DNA of 64,000 nt, from positions 310,001 to 374,000 of the forward strand of contig BTPP01000012.1 of the NCBI GenBank assembly GCA_037102815.1. The letters run 5' to 3'. The notes under the pieces are model-generated. The model was not told the origin of the DNA. It made no database searches and was given only the letters and a program-made list of their open reading frames with translations. This document shows positions 1 through 9,109 of the stretch, piece by piece. The translations under genes and the position numbers were made by a program. The DNA comes from Neurospora intermedia. Its lineage: Eukaryota > Ascomycota > Sordariomycetes > Sordariales > Sordariaceae. Each line of letters opens with the position of its first letter. Positions within the stretch are counted from its first letter, which is position 1.

Positions 1-720
1 TGTGTATTGCGGTCGCGAACCAAACAAAGGTCTTACCTCCCTGTCAGGTACCGACCGGGCAGGGACCAGTACTTCCCAACCTAGCTTCGTGGCTCTGAAA
101 GGTCATCCGCGACATGGCCCACCCATTGAACTTACTTTCTACCTACCCACCACACCATATTACATACGTAGTGCACATGGCTTGTTCTTGACGGTGTTGG
201 AGGCCAAGAGGTGATAGCTGGTACATAGCACAGCTGGTCGGTGAGTTCGGATGCGGCAGCTGTCAATGATGCTATCGGGCATCATTCCTGCCTTTCTTTT
301 CCATACTGGGTGATGAAATGGATCTGAGCAGCGAAAATCCAAAGGGTCCCAACAAAGAAGGATCTGACTTGTGGAGAGTGCTGTTCATGGTCGACATGGA
401 CTAACCCCCAGTCCTCAGCTATGGGATGTACATACCAAGTGGAAACAAATCTGGGTGCCCGGCTGCCCGGTGGACGACCGACGTCGTAGCACCCTGGTCG
501 CATCTGGACAAGTTCTCTGATGGGAGAGACATCACCAAGATCAGACTCCACTTTTTGTTTGGTGGGACAGCCGAGAAGGAACAAGCAACAAGGAACCTGA
601 ACCTGGTCGACCTGGATGCCCGTGGAGTTGGAGTCCGACATGGGGCTCCAGCCAGACGAAAAACCACGGTTTGTTGTTTCCTTCCACTTCCTGTTGTGGC
701 TGGCCCGTTCCGTCAGTCGT
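1..720. other. Intergenic region, no gene seen
   Basis: Mixed-composition DNA. Several short open frames overlap here on both strands, but none has a recognisable motif, a splice context or a good start. I read it as the distal upstream region of the CFEM gene or the space before a gene outside the window. Confidence 0.5.
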
Positions 721-1082
721 CACTGCCCTGCCTGTCTGTCTGTCTGTGTAAGTGAAATTGATATAAACAGGAAGGCACGAGGTGCTACACCCAGTCGAGT
801 CCTTTCCATCTTCCATCTCTTCCAGCCTTGGCAATTCCCGCGTTTGTCTCACTTCGAAGGACTCAGACAAGAACATTTAATTTGCACCACCCGACCGCCC
901 TCTGCCCTCAAATCAGCTCGCCTTCACTTGCTCCCACCAAACAAAACCTACTTGGACCGCGACTTCTTGTCTCTTCCTCCTTCCGCACTCACCTTCAGCA
1001 ATAATCTATCTCGGACCTAGTCGCCGCCGCCGCCTACAACCACACACTCAACCACCACACCAACATCTTTACATCCATCAAA
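721..1082 (+). promoter_or_regulatory. Proximal promoter and 5' leader of the CFEM gene
   Basis: A run of CTGT repeats (about 730-748) is followed by a TATA-like tataaa at 762-767. A long pyrimidine-rich stretch then runs to the start codon, as is common in 5' leaders of highly expressed fungal genes. The start context at 1083 is catcaaaATG, with adenines at -1 to -3, a favourable fungal context. The transcription start itself cannot be placed. Confidence 0.45.
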
Positions 1083-2062
1083 ATGAAGACCTCTGCTATC
1101 CTCGCTCTCACCGGCGCTCTTGCCGTCAGCGCCCAGTTCCCCGACAACTTCCCCAGCTGCGGTGTAAGTAGAGCCTCATGATGAACACTGGAGATGCATG
1201 CCATGGGTCAAAACAAAACCATGTACTGACACCCCTACTCTATAGACCCTCTGCGGCAACAACATGCTTGACAAGGCTGGCTCCGAGTTCCCTTGCGCCC
1301 GTGATGATGCTTCTTGCTTGTGCCAGTACGTCAACTTCGGCTACGGTGTTCGCGACTGCTCCATCGCTGTCTGCTCTGAGAGCGACGCCGACACCACCAT
1401 CAACTGGGCCAAGAAGTGGTGCGCCGATGCCGGAATCGACCTCAACCTTTTCCCCGCCGCTGCTGTAAGTTTACGCATTTCATGCCTAAGACGCAGTCCA
1501 TCACTAACAACCACATAGGGTCCTGGCGCTGGTGGCTCTATCCCCGGTGTGCCCACTACCACTACCACCGTGACCTCCGGCGTCAGCACTATCCCCTCCA
1601 GCGCCGTTACCTCCGACGCTTCCTCTGACGGCGCCGGTGCCGGCGGCGCTGCTACCGCCATCACCACCAGCGAGTGGACCTCCACCTGGACCAGTGGCGA
1701 TTCCACCGGTACCACCACCGGTACCACCACCATCTCTGGCATCTCTGGTGTTGCGGGCGCTACCTCGGTTCCCCAGGTCACCAGCACCGGCGAGGCTACC
1801 ACCACTGTCACCTCTGACAGCACCACCTTCGAGAGCACTTTCAGCACCACTGTCACCTCGTCGCTCACCGGCTCTGCCCTCAGCTCTGCCCTCCAGAGCC
1901 AGGCTAGCAGCACTTCCAGCCCTGGCGCTGTAAGTCTTTTTTCCATTCTTCTGTATTCTTTCGACCAAGATGCTAACAAACAACCTCCAGGCTCCTCACC
2001 AGACCGCCGCTCCCATCGCCGGTGTCCTCGCCGCCGCCGGTTTCGCCGCCATGCTTCTTTAA
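1083..2062 (+). CDS. CFEM-domain cell-surface protein, probably GPI-anchored
   Basis: Four exons (1083-1163, 1246-1464, 1519-1929, 1991-2062) with GT..AG introns give a 260-residue protein; the frame is kept at every junction. Residues 1-17 form a signal peptide ending near ALAVSA. Exons 1-2 carry the eight cysteines of a CFEM domain, from PSCG at about residue 26 to KKWC at about 90. A Ser/Thr/Gly-rich linker follows, likely heavily O-glycosylated, and the C-terminus is a hydrophobic GPI-type signal (AAGFAAMLL). CFEM proteins act at the cell wall or plasma membrane; some bind haem iron, others serve in adhesion or host contact. Which role applies here cannot be told. The short terminal exon carrying only the GPI signal is notable, because retaining the last intron would replace the anchor. 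Confidence 0.9.
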
Positions 2063-3452
2063 GCACCACATTCAGAAAAATTTCCCTCTATTGAGCGGAT
2101 CTATTTGACTGACACGATTTGGAATGATGGGTTTTTCCTAAACTAATGATGTGATGAATGGCGCCAAATCTTAATGACCTGAAAAAGAAAGGAGTCGGTC
2201 TGGTAGATGCTCTTGCACATATGTAAGATTCGGGGGTGGTTGGTTTCTGTTTTTTTTTTCTACACTGTTACGCCTGGAGATGATACCATTGTGGTGGATT
2301 TAATCTTGGGAATGAAATGATGGATGATGGAAAGGATGGGTTACTTAATGATTGATGTATGAACATTTTTTTTCCATCCTGGCTCACTGGATAACGGTAG
2401 CCTGATGGAGAAAATAAGTTAAGGATAGATGCTTAATCAACATCTTACAAAATACTTTCTTGTTGTGCCCTTTTGTGAGTTGGCAGGATATGAAGGGATA
2501 CTACTACACAGTCCATTACTCGACGAATAAAGCCTGCATTTAATGGTAGGAACGGGAGCTCTTAGTTCCTACTTGAAGTCAGCCATGTTTTCCACAACCA
2601 AGGCTGAACAACGAATGTAAAGCAAGTGGTTTTGATCAAGTCAAATGTGAATTGCTCAATATCGACATTGCGGTGGACGGGGAGTTCACGATAATCGACA
2701 CTCGCCTCTGTGTAGTTTACTGCGAATTTAGGTACGTCCCGTCAAGATTCCATCCACACCACACACATCTTCCCTTCCCTTCTTATGTAAACATCCCCGC
2801 CAGCCTCATCTAGCTTTCTGTTCCCCCATTAATGACCCATTCAATCAACATATTCCCAAGGCCTTCCTCTGTGACACGGGTGTCTGATCCGATTACAAAT
2901 GGCCAATGACTCCCCATTCCCATCATAGGACCATTCATGTCTGTCTGTCTGTTGGGTATTAGCGTCGGATGGGGGAATGACAAAGATGTCCAAGTCAGGT
3001 CTCCCGACCACCATGAGCGTCTTGGGCGTTTGGAGAAGCAAGTAAACCTGGCCAACCAAGAATGCAAATAACTGAATGCTTTTAGATAAGCGAAGAAAAA
3101 GAATATCTTAACACCTTGTTTCCTCAACAAGCCAGTGTAGCAAGTGTAGCGGAGTAAAACACATGATAAACTTTTGTTGGTAAGTGGTAGATAGTTCATA
3201 CAAGCCATGACATCGTGAAGACCGGTTCCTTTTCCTTTTTTCTTGCCCCATTTTCCCCATTGTTCGTTTTTGTTTTTTTCCTGACCAATATTTCAAGCTT
3301 CCCCACAAGCACCTCAAGCTCCTCCTCCTCAGGCATGTTTCTTACTACGTTTGGCCTGTCTGTCCTCCGCCCTTAATCTCCCCCAGCCGCTCCAGTCGCC
3401 TTCATCCAGTCTCTCAATCTGCTCATTCCCTCCCGTCCCCAGACATACGCCT
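2063..3452. other. Convergent intergenic region
   Basis: This lies between the 3' ends of the CFEM gene (+) and the Pipsqueak-type gene (-). It is AT-leaning and holds short T-runs (about 2250 and 2368) and several small open frames without motifs. It should contain both 3' UTRs. No further gene is supported. Confidence 0.5.
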
Positions 3453-4592
3453 CTAATGCCTTCCGCTGTCCGTGGCGAACCTCGCAGAATACCGCTGCGA
3501 ATCCATCAACAGCTGTTGATCAGGCGTTTGCTCGTCTTCTTCGTAGTACTCTTCTTCTTCTTCTTCAAGTTCGTCCTTGACGTGGACAGTAGTATCATTT
3601 TGATCCTCGTCGTTGTTGTCCTCCATATCCTCATCCTCGTCATCTTGGTTGGCTTCCTCCATTATGACAGTTTGATCTTGGTCTTGGTCTTGGTCCATCA
3701 GTTCTGGATCAACATCGTCATCCTGTTGCTGTTGCTGTTGTTGTAGCTGCAGTAGCTGGCTGTTGATCTTCTTCTGAGGACCGTTCCGTTGTCTTTGACC
3801 TGCACCACTAACAGCAGGAGTGGGAGTTTGCGGCGGCAGCGGAGCAGCACCGTGATGACTGTTCGTAGCGGCGGCGGCTGGCGTGGGGGTGTTGACGACA
3901 GCAGCAGCAGCGGCAGCAGTGGTAGTAGTAGCAGCGGCCTGCTTCCCCCTCAACCCCTTCTTCAACTCCTTCCTTCGTGCTTCTCTCGCTGCTTTGAGCT
4001 GCGGATGGCGTTGCATGAACTTGGGTCCCCAGTGTTTTCCTACCGTTACGGTGGAGGTAGTTGTTGATCTTTCTTCCTCCCCTTCCTTACCATCCTCTCC
4101 TTGTCCCTCCCCTGCTTTTCCATCCTTACCGTCCTTTCCCTCTTTCCCATCCTTTCCATCCTTCCCCTCTTTACCCGCAACCGTCTTCCTCCTCCCACTT
4201 ACCACCCCCGCTGCCCCCCTCTTCTGAATCTGCCCCATCCCCTGTCCCTGTGCACCAGCCTCTTTCAACCCCACCTCCAAAACCCGATCCGCAAACCGTC
4301 TAATATCCTCCATCTTCACCGGCAACCCCAAGTTCTCCTGCGCAAGCACCCACATGGCGATATTCTCCTCTTGCTCGGGCGTGAGCTTTTGCATCTCCCG
4401 CGAGGACGCCTCGTAGCTCCGCTTGGCTTGGGGAGTCCCCTGAAAGTGGCGCTGCAAGGTGGAAAAGGGGATGGAGTGCGCTTGGGCGGCTTTGCGGATT
4501 GAAAGGGAACCAGAAGAGACGGCGGCGATGGCGGCGGAGAATTGGGTGGGGGTGTATTGTTTTATGTGGGAGGTGGAGCGGGGGCCGGGCAT
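3453..4592 (-). CDS. Pipsqueak/CENP-B-type helix-turn-helix protein (transposase-derived DNA-binding protein)
   Basis: A single open frame of 379 residues. I chose the start at 4592 because the HTH_psq segment begins at once (MPGPRSTSHIKQYT). An in-frame ATG at 4670 would add 26 proline-rich residues. Residues about 8-55 match a Pipsqueak HTH (SIRKAAQAHSIPFSTLQRH). Residues about 65-195 fit a CENP-B/Tc5-type HTH: LTPEQEENIAMWVLAQ, then GKHWGPKFMQRHPQL after an inserted KDGKEG-type repeat. The rest is low complexity: lysine/arginine, polyalanine, a QQQQQQQ run, then long Asp/Glu runs. No DDE nuclease follows, so this is the DNA-binding half of a pogo/Tigger-like transposase kept as a host gene or gene fragment. 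Function unknown; a nuclear DNA-binding role is inferred. It is convergent with the CFEM gene and divergent from the polymerase subunit gene. Confidence 0.75.
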   Translation of the reverse strand: MPGPRSTSHIKQYTPTQFSAAIAAVSSGSLSIRKAAQAHSIPFSTLQRHFQGTPQAKRSYEASSREMQKLTPEQEENIAMWVLAQENLGLPVKMEDIRRFADRVLEVGLKEAGAQGQGMGQIQKRGAAGVVSGRRKTVAGKEGKDGKDGKEGKDGKDGKAGEGQGEDGKEGEEERSTTTSTVTVGKHWGPKFMQRHPQLKAAREARRKELKKGLRGKQAAATTTTAAAAAAVVNTPTPAAAATNSHHGAAPLPPQTPTPAVSGAGQRQRNGPQKKINSQLLQLQQQQQQQDDDVDPELMDQDQDQDQTVIMEEANQDDEDEDMEDNNDEDQNDTTVHVKDELEEEEEEYYEEDEQTPDQQLLMDSQRYSARFATDSGRH

Positions 4593-5685
4593 TTTGGCTT
4601 TCTGGTGGGGGGTTGTGATGGGGGGATAGATGGGGGGATAGGTTGATGAGGGGGGTTGAAGGGAGATCAAAGGGGGGGTGATGAGTTCGATTTGGGGTGG
4701 GCGGGTAGGTGGCTGATCTGGGATGGAGGTGGTGGAAGGTCCTATATCGGGAATGATGCTGAGGTCTGAGGCTGAGGTCGATGAAGGTTTGTTGTAAGAC
4801 CTGGGAGTTTGGGTGGAGTGACTGAAACTTCACACTCAAAACCTGAAGAATTGGTTGTTGGCGTGGTAGACTGACTCTTCGGATATCGCGTGTAAGAGGT
4901 GATGCTCGCTAAAGAGTTGGTTAGTTGCGTGACCTGACCAAAACAGAAACTTTTGCATAAAGGATGCTGACCGAGATAGTAAATGGGACGAGATGAGAAA
5001 CGTACCGGCAGCAAACAAGCAAGGATATACTGGTCAATTGTGAGAAAAAGGTAGATGGCGGAAGTGGTGCCGGGGTTCAATCGCCAAGTGTCTCCGTTAC
5101 TCTTCGAGAAATCTTTTCTAAAAAAAAAAAAAAAAAAAGTCAAGGTATGATCGAACAGAATGGGCGAGCGCTAACATTTCCGTCAGTGGCACCACGCAAA
5201 TCCTGCTAGTGACCCAAGATTCTGCGGTGCCACTTGAATCAGGCAACCCTTGACCAGAACACGTGATCTGGCGCATCTGTCGCGCCTCTGGGTTGGCCTG
5301 CCAGCACTGAAGAGGTCCACTAAAAGTGTACCCTGCGTCGCCCGTCTGCATGTATGGAGAGGAGAGGTACGTGCACCTGACGTCTCGGCGTCTTGCTCTT
5401 TGTCGCGTGAACAACAAACTTTTGCTTGTCCTTTTCACGGATTGATCAGTTACGATTATTTTGACCATCTCTTGTTGGACTGATACATTCGTCAAAGCAC
5501 ACTTATTCAAATACCTACTTCAATATCATCAACTCACATTCTCAATTCCAAGCTCCACCCACCTGACGTCATCCGCCACAGCAGCATTCAAAACACGGAA
5601 CCTTCGCGTCAACGACACCTCCCAAGGCAAGCACAGCTCAACACAAGCATAACAAGAATACCCAACCACCAGGACTCCCCCCAAA
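4593..5685. promoter_or_regulatory. Divergent promoter region between the HTH gene and the Pol delta subunit gene
   Basis: About 1.1 kb separates the two divergent starts, so both promoters should lie here. A 19-base A run sits at 5120-5138. G/T-rich sequence precedes the HTH gene, and CA-rich sequence leads to the polymerase subunit start, where the context is ccaaaATG. No specific factor site can be assigned. Confidence 0.4.
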
Positions 5686-6509
5686 ATGCCAGTAACGCGC
5701 AAATCAACTCGCTCTCGTGGAGGCGCTGCCGCCGCCGCTGCCCAAGGCAAACAGCAGACCCTGTCCTTCCACCACCGCGTCACCAAGCCGACCGTCAAAA
5801 CAGGCAAAGACCTCGTCAAAGAGGAGGGAGAAGATGCCCCTAAGACCGTAACCAAGACCAAGACCAAGGACGATATCAAAGTCAAAGACGACGTCACTGA
5901 AGTACCCGAGGCTGAGTCTCATTCGGAGGAAGAGGAGGAGCACGACGAGAAGAAGAAGAAGAAGCAGCCACATGCCAAGGTGAAGAAACCTGCAAAGAAA
6001 GCCGCGACTAAGCACGTCAAGGAGCACGTCAAGGAGCATGTCAAGGAGGAAACCAAGCAGGAGAAGGAGAAAGACGAAGAACCAAAGAGAAGCGAAATCG
6101 AACTCTGCGCCCTTGAGATCCCACAATCTGCCATTGATGCGTATTGGAACAAGATCGACTCGGCGCGCATGGCGTCGACGGTGCACAAGAAGCATACGCA
6201 GGACTTGACGACGGGAGAGAAGGTTCTGAGGTATTTTGATGTTAGTAGTCATTATGGTGTAAGTTTCTTTTCCGGTTTCATTACTCGTTTGTGATTCGGG
6301 AAGTGGATGGGGACATGACTGACTTTGAATTTGGATAGCCTTGCATTGGAATCACGCGCCTCAAGCGCTGGCAGAGGGCAGAGAAACTGGGACTTAACCC
6401 CCCTCTTGAAGTCTTGGCCGTCTTGTTGAAGGAGGGAGAGGGCGAAGAGAAGGTTAAAGAGAGGGCGCATATGGATGAGTTGCTAAACAGTGTTTCTACT
6501 GGTCCTTGA
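5686..6509 (+). CDS. DNA polymerase delta small subunit (POLD4/Cdm1 family)
   Basis: Two exons (5686-6258, 6339-6509) give 247 residues; the intron has gtaagt at its donor and ends in ggatag. The conserved C-terminal block crosses the splice: LRYFDVSSHYG joins PCIGITRLKRWQRAEKLG, the signature of Pol delta subunit 4. The N-terminus has a basic stretch and a PCNA-binding-like motif (QQTLSFHH, residues about 23-30). The middle (about 50-140) is lysine/glutamate-rich with KEHV repeats and is probably disordered. The family stabilises the Pol delta holoenzyme and its contact with PCNA in replication and repair. The protein is longer than the human subunit (107 aa) because of the charged linker. 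The gene is convergent with the queuosine hydrolase gene. Confidence 0.9.
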
Positions 6510-6964
6510 TCACAAGGTCTTCTTCGGCATCTGAAGGCCAGTCTGGAAGTTCATGAAGCGAGGGTTCTACAGGTATGGAATGGGACGGGTTGGGATACGA
6601 GTTACAGTACACACAGTTTTAGCTGGGTTGGCGAGGCGTTCATGGGGAATTTGGGTTGCGAAAGATCTACGTTGGGTATGGACATGAAGTAACATGGGAA
6701 ATGGGATTTGGGTCGGATTTCGAGTTGTATCGATGCTATAACGTGTTATTGATATGTCAAGTACTCATGACTTTTCTTTTCTCTAGGATGGATATTCTGA
6801 TGAAATCTAGGTGTATGCGTCCTCGCCTGTCTGATCTATTTTCTTTCGCTTTGCGGTTCCCCCCCTCTCATTCCCGTCTTTGATTCTTCTTTCTGTGTTC
6901 TCTAGGTACATGCTATCCCCTTACTGCTGCACTATATCCAGTCTAGTCCCACTACACCCTCCCT
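6510..6964. other. Convergent intergenic region
   Basis: 455 bases between the stop codons of the Pol delta subunit gene (+) and the queuosine salvage gene (-). It is expected to hold both 3' UTRs and poly(A) sites. No gene or repeat is evident. Confidence 0.5.
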
Positions 6965-8235
6965 CTAATACCAAATACTCCTCGTCCTATGATGCGGAAT
7001 CCTCTCCCCGCCCTCCTTCTCCAATTCCTTGACAGCATCATACAAAAAAAAATCAATCAAGACCGCATTCACTTTTCCTTTCGCCTCCGGATGCTCCCTG
7101 ATGATCTCCCGTCTAATCAACTCCACGCACCAGATACTGCACGCCCTCAGCTGCATCTCCCACTCGCCCCCATGCTCAATCATCTTCTTCTCGCGCACCG
7201 CCGCCTCCAGCGTGGGACCGTACAAGAGGCAACCGAGCTGCCACAGCATCTGCGGGACGCGGTAGTCGGCAAACATGGTGATTTTGTCAATGTCCGCAAA
7301 GGATCCATAGCTTTGGCCTTCGAAGCATGCCCACAGGTCAGCGACGAAGATTTGTGCGCGCTTGAGGATACGGATGGGTTGGCGCCGGCCGGGGTAGGGG
7401 TGGATGTCAGCGAAGCAAGGGAAGTCGGAAGCAAGGAGGTTGACGAGGGCCGCGGCGGAGCCGTTTGCTTCGTCAATGAGGTCCAGAACAGACCCATCGT
7501 ATTTCTCGTGAAGGACTTGGCCGGCTTCGCGGAGACAGTCGAATCGTTCTTGGAGGAGGGGAATCTCCTCGTCTGTGGCGGACCGGAAGACGGTGCGGAG
7601 GACGTCTGGGGTGAATTCTTCGTCATTGATCCAGAACGAGGGATCGGTGATGGGGATTCCTGGACGAGAAAAAAGCATACCGCCGGTGTCAATGAAGGGT
7701 TCTTTTGTATTTCTTTTGTTTTTGGTACATAACTATGATACAACTCCGACATCATTATATCCGTGAATATAGCCAAATCATCAAACTGTAGAATCAAAAA
7801 AGACCACAAACCTTCCTCTAACCCCCTCTGCAACCCCGCCACCAAACTCCAGTACCCCGTCCACCTCTTGTCTCTGTACTCCACCTGGAACCGGTCTTCC
7901 TCGCTCTTCTCGCTCCAAAACGAAAAGTTGAGCAGATCCATGGTGAAAATGAACTTGACCGTCTCCTCATTCTTTTCCTTGGGGTGGAGCTCGTGCGTCG
8001 ACCAAGTGGCGGGCGAGTACTCCCGCTGTTGCATCTGGTCCCAGATGGTGTTGGCGGCCTTTTTGCACCCGCGCATGTCCAGGGCCACGTCGATGGCGTG
8101 GTTGTAGACGAACTCGGCTGACTCAAGGACGCCCGTCTCGGCGGCGGGGTGGGAGGATGGTTTGCCGTTGAGGTGTTGACGCAGGAGCTCGAGGAGCTCG
8201 GGGTCGGGTTGGTCTTCGTCGGAGGAGTAGGACAT
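6965..8235 (-). CDS. Queuosine 5'-phosphate N-glycosylase/hydrolase (queuosine salvage protein, DUF2419)
   Basis: Two exons on the minus strand (8235-7812, 7659-6965) give 372 residues. The 152-base intron (7811-7660) splits a glycine codon so that LQRGLEE joins GIPITDPSFW, exactly as in the family. Family blocks seen are RDKRWTGYWSL, KRAQIFVADLW, ITMFADYRVPQML, CSIWCVELIRRE and a C-terminal IPHHRTRSIWY. The enzyme releases queuine from queuosine monophosphate so that eukaryotes can reuse the base for tRNA modification. I prefer the start at 8235 (MSYSSDEDQ). The frame stays open upstream to an ATG at 8421 that would add 62 residues without acidic side chains; see findings. The gene is divergent from UBA2. 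Confidence 0.93.
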
Positions 8236-9109
8236 TTTGAGATTCACGGGGGTGGTGGTGGTGTGGATGAGATGGGATGTGTAGGGGATTAGGGGAGAAT
8301 GGAAGTATAATAGAGGGACTGAGAGGAAACGCGTGATGTGTTGGGATTTTGAAGAAAAGGGTTGAAGAGGATTGAGGAAGGGGGTCAGGGCGGAGGGAGT
8401 GAGAAAACGGGGAGGTTGCATTTTGTAAGTTTTGGCACTGACTGTCGGGGGCAAGGTTAACCCTGAGATGGGTTGACTTCTAGGATACGATATGCTAAGC
8501 TCGAGGGGAAAACAAACGGTCAAGTTTACGGTGAGTAATATGATATCTTAGATTCCGTCATGCTCATCCTACTATGATAGTAGTACTCATCCGGAGTACC
8601 TGTCATTCTCTCCAACCATTTGAACCAACCAATCTTTCTTTGTCTGCATGTTCCTCTTTTGAGTTGCTCAGGGTTATGTATGGGTGGACCCCCCACCGCA
8701 ACACAAAAACCAAAGTGGTTGCATCTTGCAGCAGGGCGACCAATCACACTCGGCACTTGCCGTGTGCCTGCCGGTCGGAGGATCGTCCAAGCCAACCCCG
8801 GAATCGCTTTAGCGTGTCGCTGGAATTATGACGCGGAAGTGCTGAAGTCTTGAACTGGAAGGAACTCCGGTCTGCCTGTCGCCGATTCAGCGCCTGGTGG
8901 TTGCAACTTTCCACTGACTTTGCATCCACGAGGCTGAGCTTGTTTCCATCTCAGCTTCAGTTTTCTTCACCTATTTTCTGCCCTTGGACATCAGATTGTC
9001 CTGGGTAAACAGTGATCACCCGCTCAACGTGAAATAATAACCCCCGAACCACCTTCAAGCCTGGTCGCACCTCTTGCTCCTCGGGCGCAAGCCTCCTCAA
9101 AATCTCGCG
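8236..9109. promoter_or_regulatory. Divergent promoter region between the queuosine salvage gene and UBA2
   Basis: 874 bases separate the two divergent start codons. The part next to the minus-strand gene (8236-8421) is open in its frame and may be translated or a 5' leader. The rest has no gene. Neither start has a clear TATA box. Confidence 0.4.

Noticed and set aside
1341-2069. 242-codon open frame opposite the CFEM gene
   Set aside because: A shadow of the biased Thr/Ser-rich CFEM coding strand.
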